Source of the DNA: an uncultured Clostridia bacterium
Lineage (GTDB): Bacteria; Bacillota; Clostridia; TANB77; CAG-508
Length of the DNA stretch: 11,434 nt
Assembly: GCA_944388615.1 (NCBI GenBank)
Contig: CALXJL010000044.1
Location: 1-11,434 of the forward strand
Direction: 5' to 3'
This document shows positions 1-7,604 of this stretch, piece by piece. The notes under the pieces were generated by a model. That model worked only from the letters and a program-made list of their open reading frames with translations, did no database searches and was not told the origin of the DNA. Within the stretch, counting starts at the first letter, position 1, and each line of letters begins with the position of its first letter. A program made the position numbers and the translations under genes.

Positions 1-48
1 TCATATGCTTTTTCTATATGTTTATCCATAAAAAACGATTTACATAAA

Positions 49-77
49 TTGACTTTTCGCTAGAAATTTGGTACAAT
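49..77 (+). promoter_or_regulatory. SigA-type promoter of the structured RNA
   Basis: A -35 box TTGACT (49-54) and a -10 box TACAAT (72-77) are separated by exactly 17 bp. A TG dinucleotide one base upstream of the -10 box gives an extended -10. Transcription should begin near position 84, where a small hairpin (TATGC 85-89 with GCATA 95-99) would form the 5' end of the RNA. Nothing recognisable lies in positions 1-48. Confidence 0.8.
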
Positions 78-83
78 ATTGGT

Positions 84-497
84 GTATGCTATGTGCATAT
101 AAAATATTACGAAAGGGGAAAGCTTGACGCCCTATCTAGCGTCAAGTAAGTAACTAAGATGAATGATATCAAAGTTACGATTTTTCCGTTCTCTTGTGCT
201 TCAAAGATAGCACAAGAGCGGGAAATGGAAGTGGTCATCGCAAAAGTCGATGATTCTCATTTAATATCCTTTGAAGTTTTCTTCAAAGGTATTGATACAA
301 CAGTCCGCGTAAGAAATCTACCGATTTCTTATGAGGACGCAAGTGCTGTGTCAAAGATGGTTAGGGGAAAGAAACTCCTTTGCCATTGGAGAACAACAAC
401 AGATTCCTACAGCAATTTGTTGTTGTACCCCTGGCCAGAACCTTGAATCAAAAATTTCCCTTAACCGGCACATGTCTAAATGTGCCGGTTTTCTTTT
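84..497 (+). ncRNA. Large multi-hairpin structured RNA, class not recognised
   Basis: This is a promoter-to-terminator unit of about 410 nt made almost entirely of adjacent stem-loops. Reading 5' to 3' I find stems at 84-100, 122-130/139-147, 150-155/173-178, 183-199/210-225 (nine perfect pairs plus a lower helix), 235-240/248-253, 261-276/281-295 (about 15 pairs with one bulged T, loop TTTT), 308-318/323-333 (11 pairs, one G-U), 336-340/348-352, 357-367/375-386 (with an internal loop) and 393-405/414-426 (13 pairs, one G-U). Positions 113-121 pair with 455-462 (eight pairs, G118 bulged), closing the whole array just before the terminator. By my count GC over 121-480 is about 40%, typical of RNA genes in AT-rich genomes. 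A 95-codon frame (159-446) also spans the region. Its start lies in a hairpin loop, it has no properly spaced Shine-Dalgarno site, and I do not recognise the product, so I favour RNA over protein. I could not match it to RNase P, tmRNA, SRP, 6S or a riboswitch. Large ornate RNAs such as ROOL or GOLLD are analogies only. Confidence 0.75.
463..497 (+). terminator. Intrinsic terminator of the structured RNA
   Basis: An 11-bp perfect stem, AACCGGCACAT (463-473) with ATGTGCCGGTT (480-490), has a 6-nt loop GTCTAA and is followed by a T-rich tract to 497. It starts one base after the closing helix of the RNA ends (462), so the terminator abuts the folded body. Confidence 0.93.
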
Positions 498-540
498 AAA
501 AAAAGTGTCATAATAAGTCATCCTTGCTTATTATAACACT
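498..540 (-). terminator. Intrinsic terminator of ftsH
   Basis: On the minus strand a 14-bp stem forms between 540-527 and 517-504, with one G-U pair and a 9-nt loop. A run of Ts follows (A-rich 498-503 on the plus strand). It lies about 40 bases beyond the ftsH stop codon and directly abuts the terminator of the convergent RNA, so the two units are insulated from each other. Confidence 0.88.
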
Positions 541-579
541 CTTTTCGTTTTATTTAAGTTCTATCTTAAATTGGATATT

Positions 580-2376
580 CTATGAAAATATACTATCAAA
601 CTCTTCACCATCAATTTTTTCTCTTTCTAACAGAACTGCTGCAACTGCATGTAATTTATCTACATTATCTGTAAGAATTTTAGCTGCTCTTGCAAATGCT
701 GTATCAATTATTCTCTTTATTTCCTGGTCGATTATTTTGGCTGTCTCTTCTGAATATTCTTTTGCGTGTGCAAAATCTCTTCCTAAAAATACTTCTTCTT
801 GACCTGAGCCTAACATTATTGTTCCTATTTTTTCGCTCATTCCATATTTAGTAACCATTTCTCTAGCAATCTTTGTAGCTCTTTCTATATCATTGCTTGC
901 ACCTGTTGATATATCATCCAATATTAGCTTTTCTGCGACTCTTCCTCCTAATAAAGATACTATTGTTTCTTCCATTTCAGATTTAGACATAAATGATTTA
1001 TCTTCAGTTGGTCTATACATAGTGTATCCACCTGCCATACCTCTTGGTACAATTGATATTTGATGTACTGGGTCTTGAGTTGGTAAGAATCTACTTACAA
1101 CTGCATGACCTGCTTCATGATATGCAACTAGTTTATTTTCTTTTTCACTTCTTACTCTAGTCCTTTTTTCAGGTCCCATTGTAACTTTAACCATTGCATC
1201 TTCTATTTCTTTCATTCCAATTTCTGGTAAGTTTCTTCTTGCAGCAAGTAATGCTGCTTCATTTAATACATTTTCTAGATCTGCTCCTGAAAAACCTGAT
1301 GTGTTTTTTGCTATTACTCCTAACTCTATATTATTTGCAAGTCTTTTTCTTCTTGCATGAACTTCTAGAATTTGTTCCCTAGCTTTTACATCTGGTGCTG
1401 ATACCACTATTTGTCTATCAAATCTTCCTGGTCTTAATAATGCTTTATCTAATATATCTGGTCTATTTGTTGCAGCTAATACTATAACACCTTCATTACC
1501 AGCAAATCCATCCATTTCTACTAATAATTGATTTAATGTTTGTTCTCTCTCATCATGTCCTCCACCAAGTCCTGCACCTCTTTGACGACCTACTGCATCA
1601 ATTTCATCTATGAAAATTATGCATGGTGCTTTCCTTTTTGCTTCCTCAAATAAATCTCTAACACGTGATGCACCAACACCAACAAACATTTCAACAAAGT
1701 CTGATCCACTTATTATAAAAAATGGTACTCCAGCTTCTCCTGCTACTGCTTTTGCAAGCAATGTCTTACCTGTTCCAGGTTGACCCACAAGTAGTACTCC
1801 TTTTGGTATTCTTGCTCCCATTTCTGTATATTTCTTCGGATTTTTTAAGAATTCTACTATTTCTTGTAATTCCTCTTTTTCTTCGTCTACACCTGCTACA
1901 TCTTTAAATGTAACTTTTGCTCTATCTGTTGGATTTTGAACCTTTGCTTTACTTTTTCCAAAAGACATTGTTTTGCTTCCACCTTGATTATTTCTCATAA
2001 GTAGGAACCAAAAAACAAAGAATATTATTAAGATTCCTATTGGTTCTAATAATTGGAAAAATACTAAAAGCATTGATTCAGATCTTTCTGTTACAATTAT
2101 AGATCCGTCTTTCATTGGTTCTTCAAGTGAATTCATTAAACTATCTATACTTGGTATATTTACTTCCTTTGGAACTACATCATTGCTTAATAATACATTT
2201 GCAGTCCTTCCATTTGATTGTATTTCTATTTCTTTTACCTCATTAGATTCTACTTTTGAAAGCAATTCTGAATATGCAAGTTTATTATTCGTATTTTCCA
2301 TTATTGATGTAATTGCTACAATAAAAATAATTATTAATATTAACCATATAGCTAATGTTTTTATTCCGTTTTTCAA
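580..2376 (-). CDS. ftsH: FtsH, ATP-dependent membrane zinc metalloprotease
   Basis: FtsH is a membrane-anchored AAA protease that extracts and degrades misfolded membrane proteins and selected regulators. The product has 598 residues: a transmembrane segment near 8-25, an extracytoplasmic domain to about 100, a second transmembrane segment near 103-127, and an AAA module. The AAA module has Walker A GQPGTGKT (198-205), Walker B IIFIDEID (253-260) and the second region of homology ending RPGRFDR (315-321). The C-terminal protease carries the zinc motif HEAGH (420-424) and the downstream ASND region with the third ligand. I chose a TTG start at 2376 because AAGGAGAGA lies 5 bases upstream (2382-2390), the protein then begins in standard FtsH fashion just before the first membrane helix, and the gene's promoter (2429-2457) lies inside the longer open frame that begins at 2469. 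The stop is TAG. Length is slightly short of B. subtilis FtsH, mainly at the C-terminal tail. Confidence 0.97.
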   Translation of the reverse strand: MKNGIKTLAIWLILIIIFIVAITSIMENTNNKLAYSELLSKVESNEVKEIEIQSNGRTANVLLSNDVVPKEVNIPSIDSLMNSLEEPMKDGSIIVTERSESMLLVFFQLLEPIGILIIFFVFWFLLMRNNQGGSKTMSFGKSKAKVQNPTDRAKVTFKDVAGVDEEKEELQEIVEFLKNPKKYTEMGARIPKGVLLVGQPGTGKTLLAKAVAGEAGVPFFIISGSDFVEMFVGVGASRVRDLFEEAKRKAPCIIFIDEIDAVGRQRGAGLGGGHDEREQTLNQLLVEMDGFAGNEGVIVLAATNRPDILDKALLRPGRFDRQIVVSAPDVKAREQILEVHARRKRLANNIELGVIAKNTSGFSGADLENVLNEAALLAARRNLPEIGMKEIEDAMVKVTMGPEKRTRVRSEKENKLVAYHEAGHAVVSRFLPTQDPVHQISIVPRGMAGGYTMYRPTEDKSFMSKSEMEETIVSLLGGRVAEKLILDDISTGASNDIERATKIAREMVTKYGMSEKIGTIMLGSGQEEVFLGRDFAHAKEYSEETAKIIDQEIKRIIDTAFARAAKILTDNVDKLHAVAAVLLEREKIDGEEFDSIFS

Positions 2377-2381
2377 TTTAT

Positions 2382-2390
2382 TCTCTCCTT
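2382..2390 (-). promoter_or_regulatory. Ribosome binding site that fixes the TTG start of ftsH
   Basis: On the minus strand AAGGAGAGA is followed after ATAAA by TTG (2376-2374). No other codon near the first membrane helix has such a site, and the in-frame ATG at 2469 lies upstream of the promoter. Confidence 0.85.
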
Positions 2391-2428
2391 CCGCTTTAGT
2401 TAAGTTTTTACATATTATTCCTTTTTGG

Positions 2429-2457
2429 AATATAACATATATGTATTTTCTTTTCAA
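2429..2457 (-). promoter_or_regulatory. SigA-type promoter of ftsH
   Basis: On the minus strand a -35 box TTGAAA (2457-2452) and a -10 box TATATT (2434-2429) are spaced by 17 bp. A TG one base before the -10 box gives an extended -10. The predicted start near 2422 gives a leader of about 45 nt to the TTG codon. ftsH can therefore be expressed independently of the gdpP-tilS operon upstream. Confidence 0.8.
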
Positions 2458-2483
2458 GTGTTTTTTCAAACTTTTATTTCTCC

Positions 2484-2507
2484 AAAAGCCTTTATATAAG
2501 GGCTTTT
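2484..2507 (-). terminator. Weak hairpin terminator after tilS
   Basis: AAAAGCC (2484-2490) and GGCTTTT (2501-2507) are complementary. The inner bases extend the stem to about 10 positions with one mismatch on the minus strand and an ATAT loop. It begins 11 bases after the tilS stop, but only four Ts follow on the minus strand, so it probably terminates partially and lets some transcripts run into ftsH. Confidence 0.45.
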
Positions 2508-2518
2508 CTTACGGAAAT

Positions 2519-3511
2519 TCACATTGCAGTTGTGAAAAAAATTTGTTTATTTTTTACTAAAACTTTTATTTTCTTGTTTGGTGTTAAAAATTTATTTCCT
2601 ATATTATTACTACATAATTTAACAATATCATTTATATGAATTTTCTCTATTCCTTGGCAGTTGCCTAGTAACTCATTTATAGTATATAGCACTAATCTAT
2701 TTTTTATAACTTTTTCTTCTTGATTAAATTTTTTTAAATCTAATATTATTTCGTTTTTTTGTTCTTTTAACATCATTTTTTTATACGCATTTTCCACTTG
2801 TTTTTGAATATACTCATTTTCTTCCTCTGCTATATTTGACATTCTATTTACAGTTTCTATTATATTTGGATTAAAATTTTCCTCTATATATGGTATTAAC
2901 ATATTTCTAATCTTATTTCGTGTATATATATTTTCTTTATTTGTTTTATCATATTTCGGATTCAACTTTTCTTCTTTACAATATAATTCTATATCTTTTC
3001 TATTAGATTCTAGTAATGGCCTTATATATTTTTCTTCTCTTTTTATTTCTATACCTTTAAGTCCTGAAATGCTTGTACCCCTAAGTATATTCATTAAAAC
3101 TGTTTCTGCATTATCATTAGCATTATGTGCTGTTGCAATTTTATTTGATTCTGTTTTTAATGCTATCTCATCAAAAAATTTATATCTAATCATCCTTCCT
3201 ATTTCTTCTGTACCTTTTCCTTGTTCTTCTGCTAATCGGGCTATATCTTGTTTTTTTATAAAACATTCAATATTATTATTTTTACAATAGTTTCTAACAT
3301 ATTCTGTTTCTTCATCCGCTTCTTTTCTTATCATATGATTAATATGTGCTACCACAATATCTATATCTAGAATTTTTTCCCTTTTGATATAATTTAATAT
3401 ATTTATTAAACACATTGAGTCGGGTCCACCTGAGACTCCGACTACTATTTTATCTTTATTATTTATTAGATTAAATTTATTTATTGTATTTAGTACCTGT
3501 TCTAATAACAT
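2519..3511 (-). CDS. tilS: TilS, tRNA(Ile)-lysidine synthetase (short form)
   Basis: TilS attaches lysine to cytidine 34 of tRNA-Ile(CAU), changing its reading from AUG to AUA. This is essential in a genome rich in ATA codons such as this one. The PP-loop ATP site SGGPDS lies at residues 27-32, followed by the family block NDNAETVLMNILRG and the later RPLL, DKTN and RNKIRN segments that contact tRNA and substrate. I chose the second ATG (3511) because AGAGAGGA (3525-3518) sits 6 bases upstream, whereas the ATG at 3517 touches it with no spacing. The product has 330 residues. Many Firmicutes homologues exceed 420 and end in a TilS C-terminal domain, which is absent here, so this resembles the short Aquifex-type architecture. 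The dnaB stop is only 14 bp upstream, indicating co-transcription. It is the only clearly intact gene in the window that ends in TGA. Confidence 0.95.
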   Translation of the reverse strand: MLLEQVLNTINKFNLINNKDKIVVGVSGGPDSMCLINILNYIKREKILDIDIVVAHINHMIRKEADEETEYVRNYCKNNNIECFIKKQDIARLAEEQGKGTEEIGRMIRYKFFDEIALKTESNKIATAHNANDNAETVLMNILRGTSISGLKGIEIKREEKYIRPLLESNRKDIELYCKEEKLNPKYDKTNKENIYTRNKIRNMLIPYIEENFNPNIIETVNRMSNIAEEENEYIQKQVENAYKKMMLKEQKNEIILDLKKFNQEEKVIKNRLVLYTINELLGNCQGIEKIHINDIVKLCSNNIGNKFLTPNKKIKVLVKNKQIFFTTAM

Positions 3512-3525
3512 AAGCATTCCTCTCT

Positions 3526-4857
3526 CTAATCTCTATATCTTTCAATGTTTGCAAATTTTGTATAATTTCCAAGCCATAAAAGCTCTACTGTTCCTGTTGA
3601 ACCACCTCTATGTTTAGATATAATTACTTCTGCTATATTTTTCTTTTCACTTTCTTCGTTATAATAATCATCCCTATATAAGAAAATAACTATATCAGCA
3701 TCTTGCTCTATTGCACCAGATTCTCTAAGATCTGATAACATTGGTCTATGATCTGGACGTTGTTCTGGTGCTCTTGATAATTGAGATAGTGCTATTACTG
3801 GTACATTTATTTCTTTTGCTAATATTTTTAAAGAACGACTAATTTCTGATATTTCTTGTTCTCTGCTTCCCCCTCTTTTTCCGCTTCCTTGTACTAATTG
3901 TAAATAATCTATAACAACTAGTCCTATATTTTTTTCTAACTTAAGTTTCCTACATTTTGCTCTTATTTCCATAATTGAAATTCCTGGAGTATCATCTATA
4001 TAAATTCCTGCTTCTGATAATTCTCCCGATGCTGCGGCTAATTTTCCCCAATCATCATCTTCTATTTTCCCTGTTCTTACTTTATTACTATCTACCATTG
4101 CTTCACTACAAAGTATTCTGTTTGCCATTTGCTCTTTTGACATTTCTAAGCTAAAAATTGCAACAGGTACTTTTGCTTTTGTTGCTGCATATGTAGCAAT
4201 ATTTAGAGCAAATGCTGATTTTCCCATTGCTGGTCTTGCTGCAATTAATACTAAATCTGAATTATGGAATCCCGATGTTTTATAATCTAAGTCTGCAAAT
4301 CCCGTAGGTACTCCTGTAATATGTTGTTTTTGATTATATAATTGTTCTAACCTAGTAAAAGTATCTACTAATATATCTTTAATAGAGCTATATCCTTTTT
4401 GATTTCTTTTTTGCATAACATCAAATATTCTCTTTTCTGCTTGATCCATAATTGTTTCTACATCTTGTGTTGGATCATACCCTAATGCTATTAATTCATT
4501 TGCTGTTTTTATTAAAGTTCTTAATGTTGATTTTTCCTCAACTATTTTTATATATTTTTCTACATTTGCTGTTGTTGGTACTTTATCTGGAAGACTTGCT
4601 AAATATTCTAATCCTCCGACATTTTCAAAATTTCCATTAGATGTTAGTTCATCTTTTATTGTTATTATATCTATTGGTTCTGATCTATTATATAAACTAA
4701 TTATAGCAGTATAAATTGCTTTATTATCTTCTCTATAAAAATCTTCTGGTTTTAAAACTTCTATTGCTGCAATTACTGCTTCTTTGTCTGTTAACATACT
4801 TCCTATTACAGCTTGTTCTGCTTCAATATCGTTTGGTGGTACTTTTCCTAATTCCAT
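3526..4857 (-). CDS. dnaB: Replicative DNA helicase DnaB
   Basis: DnaB is the hexameric 5'-3' helicase that unwinds the replication fork and recruits primase; in B. subtilis nomenclature the equivalent is DnaC. The 443 residues show the N-terminal collar domain starting PPNDIEAEQAVIGSML near residue 8, a linker, and a RecA-type motor with Walker A ARPAMGKSAF near 205-214. Walker B is LVVIDYLQL and the C-terminal block SKHRGGSTGTVELLW is typical of the family. Length is normal and no intein or insertion is seen. The ATG start is supported by GAGG seven bases upstream. It lies 21 bp after the rplI stop, the conserved rplI-dnaB order of Firmicutes. The stop is TAG. Confidence 0.98.
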   Translation of the reverse strand: MELGKVPPNDIEAEQAVIGSMLTDKEAVIAAIEVLKPEDFYREDNKAIYTAIISLYNRSEPIDIITIKDELTSNGNFENVGGLEYLASLPDKVPTTANVEKYIKIVEEKSTLRTLIKTANELIALGYDPTQDVETIMDQAEKRIFDVMQKRNQKGYSSIKDILVDTFTRLEQLYNQKQHITGVPTGFADLDYKTSGFHNSDLVLIAARPAMGKSAFALNIATYAATKAKVPVAIFSLEMSKEQMANRILCSEAMVDSNKVRTGKIEDDDWGKLAAASGELSEAGIYIDDTPGISIMEIRAKCRKLKLEKNIGLVVIDYLQLVQGSGKRGGSREQEISEISRSLKILAKEINVPVIALSQLSRAPEQRPDHRPMLSDLRESGAIEQDADIVIFLYRDDYYNEESEKKNIAEVIISKHRGGSTGTVELLWLGNYTKFANIERYRD

Positions 4858-4878
4858 TGTAATTCCTCTTTTCCATTT

Positions 4879-5325
4879 TTATTTACTTATTACTTGTACT
4901 TTAAGTTTTCCCACAACCCCTTCATATAATTTTATCTCTACTGTAGATGTGCCTAACATTTTAATATTTTCTTTTAAAATTATTTTTTTCTTATCTATAT
5001 TCATATTGTAATCTTTATTTAGACTTTCTGATATTTCTTTTGATGTTACTCCTCCAAATATTTTACCATTTTCTCCTGCTTTTACTTCTATTTTTAGTAC
5101 TATATCTTTCATTTGCTCAGCCATTTCCATTGCTTGTTCTTTTTCTACATCCTTTCGATGTTGTTCTGAGGTTTGTTTTGATTTTAGATTATTTAAATTA
5201 CCTGCAGTAGCTTCTACAGCTAATTTCTTAGGAAATAAGAAATTTCTTGCATAACCATCACTTGCATTTATTATTTGATCTTTTTTTCCGACACCTTTTA
5301 TATTATCTAATAAAATAACTTTCAT
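4879..5325 (-). CDS. rplI: 50S ribosomal protein bL9
   Basis: bL9 binds 23S rRNA at the base of the L1 stalk and extends away from the ribosome, contributing to reading-frame fidelity. The protein has 148 residues, the usual length. The N-terminal RNA-binding domain carries the signature around GVGKKDQI and GYARNFLFPKKLA (residues 11-36). A charged connecting helix near 50-75 follows, then a C-terminal domain with KIFGGVTSKEI. A full AGGAGG site sits seven bases before the ATG. It is 27 bp downstream of gdpP and 21 bp upstream of dnaB, and is almost certainly co-transcribed with both. Confidence 0.98.
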   Translation of the reverse strand: MKVILLDNIKGVGKKDQIINASDGYARNFLFPKKLAVEATAGNLNNLKSKQTSEQHRKDVEKEQAMEMAEQMKDIVLKIEVKAGENGKIFGGVTSKEISESLNKDYNMNIDKKKIILKENIKMLGTSTVEIKLYEGVVGKLKVQVISK

Positions 5326-5352
5326 ACTTATTTCCTCCTATTTATTTATTTT

Positions 5353-7386
5353 TTAACTATCTATCTCTGAAAAATATTCATTGATTCTATTTATTAATTC
5401 TTGTTTTACTTCTTCTATATCCATACCTTCTACTTGAGCTCCTGCAAGAGTTATATGTCCTCCTCCGCCAAGTTTTTCAAGTATAATCTGTACATTTATA
5501 TCTCCTATTGATCTACCACTTATACAGACTTTATCTCCTAATCTCCCAATTACAAAAGATGCTGTTATATTATTTATAGTTAATAGATCATCTGCTGCTT
5601 TTGCACATATAATATTTGCATCATCATCTTCATTATCATATATTGATATTGCTATACTTTCATTTACTATTTCTGCTTTTGTTACTATTTCTGCTATTTT
5701 ATTATAAGTGTTTAAATCACTTTGGAACCATTTTTTTACTTTTATTATATCTACTCCATTTCTACGTAAATATGCAGCTGCCTCAAATGTTCTAACACCT
5801 GTTTTGAAAGTAAAGTTTTTAGTATCCATCATAATTCCTGCATATAATCCTTCAACTTCAATTTGTTTTAATTTTATCTCTTTATTAGAATATTCTAATA
5901 ATTCTGTTACTAATTCTGCTGCTGAAGATGCATAAACTTCATGGAATGTAAGAATTGCATTTTTTATATAATTTGTACTTCTTCTATGATGATCTATAAC
6001 AACTATTTTATTTGTTTTTTCCAACAATTCAGGTGCTTCTACATAATCTATTTTATGGGTATCAACTATTATTAATAAAGTATCTTCATTTATTTTTTCT
6101 AAAGCTACTTGCTTATCTATTAATACATTTATATATTCTTCATCCTTTTTTGCTTCATCTATAAAACTTTGAAGGCTTATTCCATGTGTTTCATTAACAA
6201 TATATGTCTCTTTTCCAAGAGTCCTAGCTAATCTGTAAATTCCAAAACTAGATCCCATAGAATCTATATCACCATTTGCATGTCCCATAATCATTACATT
6301 ATTTGCCTGTTGTATTAATTCTTCTAAGGCATGTGAAACTATTCTCGCTTTTACTTTAGTTCTTTTTTCTAATTCTTGTGTTCTTCCACCAAAGAAAATA
6401 TATTTACCGTCTCTTTTTATAATAGCTTGATCTCCACCTCTTCCTAATGCTATATCTATAGCTGCTTGAGCAGATTTATATTTATCGTAATTGCTTTCTC
6501 CTTCTACAGAAATTGCTATACTTAAAGTTGCTTGTATCTTTTCTGGAATATTTATTTCTTTTATTTTATCTAATATATCAAATTTATTTTCTTCTATTTC
6601 GTCTATATATTTTTGTTCAAATATACATATAAATGTATCTCTATCTGTTTTTATTGCTAGACCACTATATTCTGATGACCAATCATATATATTTTTTTCT
6701 ATTAAAGCCATTAATTGAGGTCTTTCTTCTGTTGAAACTCTCTGTATAATTTCTTCATAATTATCTATCATTACAATTCCTAAGCACATGTTGGAATCTA
6801 AATATTTTTGTTTTAATTCTACATTTTCTGTTTCATCAATAAAATATAGATTTGCCATATATTCATTTGGTTTCTTTTTATCTTTGTTTTTTGATAAAAT
6901 ATATTCTCCAACTATTTTATATGTTTTTTCACCTATTTTCACCTGTTTTTTTACTATTTCTTTTGATGCTTTATTATTCTGTTTTAAGGTGTTTTCTATC
7001 TCTATTTTTATTTCCCTTACGATATTATTCAAATAATTTTTTATATCTATATTGGCAAACTCTTTGATAAATTTTGTACTTTTCCATATTATATTACCAT
7101 CTGTCTCTAGTATTACTAGAGGAAATGGAGAATTTATAAGTGTACTTTTAGCAGCTTTATCTACGTCTAATGTTAAGTCTTGTATATGTTCAGAAAGCTC
7201 TGCTTTTCTTTTATTTGTAGTCCATGCACTATATAGTAATATAATTATAAATATTAAAATCGCTGGTGTTATGAAATTAGTCTCATAACAGCATATTACT
7301 ATTAACAATATTGCTATTATTACCAAATATATCTTTGTTCTAGAAACAAATTTATCAAACTTATTTGTCACTGAATTCTCTGACAT
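5353..7386 (-). CDS. gdpP: GdpP, membrane c-di-AMP phosphodiesterase (DHH/DHHA1)
   Basis: GdpP (YybT family) hydrolyses cyclic di-AMP to pApA and so controls potassium and osmolyte uptake and cell-wall stress tolerance. The product has 677 residues against about 660 in B. subtilis. Two membrane helices lie near 18-33 and 38-53, followed by a PAS-like domain to about 180. A degenerate GGDEF domain (about 195-330) starts at LGIVMIDNYEE and ends in the family block LGRGGDQAII. The catalytic DHH domain has HANGDIDSMGSS (near 368), VDTHK, and the DHH triad near 464-466. The DHHA1 domain has GGGGHITLAGAQ (near 640). All metal-binding motifs are present, so activity is expected. The ATG at 7386 follows AAGGAGA (7401-7395). 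It is the first gene of the gdpP-rplI-dnaB-tilS operon and is driven by a consensus promoter. Confidence 0.96.
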   Translation of the reverse strand: MSENSVTNKFDKFVSRTKIYLVIIAILLIVICCYETNFITPAILIFIIILLYSAWTTNKRKAELSEHIQDLTLDVDKAAKSTLINSPFPLVILETDGNIIWKSTKFIKEFANIDIKNYLNNIVREIKIEIENTLKQNNKASKEIVKKQVKIGEKTYKIVGEYILSKNKDKKKPNEYMANLYFIDETENVELKQKYLDSNMCLGIVMIDNYEEIIQRVSTEERPQLMALIEKNIYDWSSEYSGLAIKTDRDTFICIFEQKYIDEIEENKFDILDKIKEINIPEKIQATLSIAISVEGESNYDKYKSAQAAIDIALGRGGDQAIIKRDGKYIFFGGRTQELEKRTKVKARIVSHALEELIQQANNVMIMGHANGDIDSMGSSFGIYRLARTLGKETYIVNETHGISLQSFIDEAKKDEEYINVLIDKQVALEKINEDTLLIIVDTHKIDYVEAPELLEKTNKIVVIDHHRRSTNYIKNAILTFHEVYASSAAELVTELLEYSNKEIKLKQIEVEGLYAGIMMDTKNFTFKTGVRTFEAAAYLRRNGVDIIKVKKWFQSDLNTYNKIAEIVTKAEIVNESIAISIYDNEDDDANIICAKAADDLLTINNITASFVIGRLGDKVCISGRSIGDINVQIILEKLGGGGHITLAGAQVEGMDIEEVKQELINRINEYFSEIDS

Positions 7387-7455
7387 GGGTTTCTTCTCCT
7401 TTACATTTTTCTATGTACTTTCAATATAGTATTATTCCCTATTTTAGCATATGAT

Positions 7456-7484
7456 ATTTTATCTTGTTTTATCTTTTTTGTCAA
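7456..7484 (-). promoter_or_regulatory. SigA-type promoter of the gdpP operon
   Basis: On the minus strand a perfect -35 box TTGACA (7484-7479) and a -10 box TAAAAT (7461-7456) are separated by 17 bp. The leader to the gdpP start is about 60 nt and contains no obvious strong hairpin. This is the only clear promoter I found for the four-gene block. Confidence 0.82.
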
Positions 7485-7543
7485 GTTTACATATTTAGTT
7501 TATTCTATTTATTATTTCTTATTATATTGCTATAAAACAAACC

Positions 7544-7572
7544 TTGATTTTTTTAAATGCTTCATATATAAT
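7544..7572 (+). promoter_or_regulatory. SigA-type promoter of yhbY and probably the ABC cassette
   Basis: A -35 box TTGATT (7544-7549) and a perfect -10 box TATAAT (7567-7572) are separated by 17 bp. A start near 7579 gives a short leader of about 25 nt before the yhbY ATG. It diverges from the gdpP promoter, and the two -35 boxes are about 60 bp apart. Confidence 0.82.
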
Positions 7573-7604
7573 ATTTTCATTAATAATTTAAAGGATGGAT
7601 TAAT

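Noticed and set aside
112..158. Shine-Dalgarno plus hairpin bridging for the frame at 159, like the one before the ABC ATPase
   Set aside because: Even with the 122-147 hairpin removed the spacing stays about 15 bases, and the purine tract is better explained as the 5' half of the closing helix with 455-462.
331..513. Second open frame inside the structured RNA, running into the terminator
   Set aside because: It has no ribosome binding site, starts inside a hairpin stem, and ends past the terminator stem. It overlaps the first frame and has no recognisable product.
2183..2560. Plus-strand open frame across the ftsH/tilS junction
   Set aside because: It is the shadow of the minus-strand ftsH coding region and promoter, with no ribosome binding site and low-complexity hydrophobic translation. 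The same applies to the other plus-strand frames between 524 and 7288.
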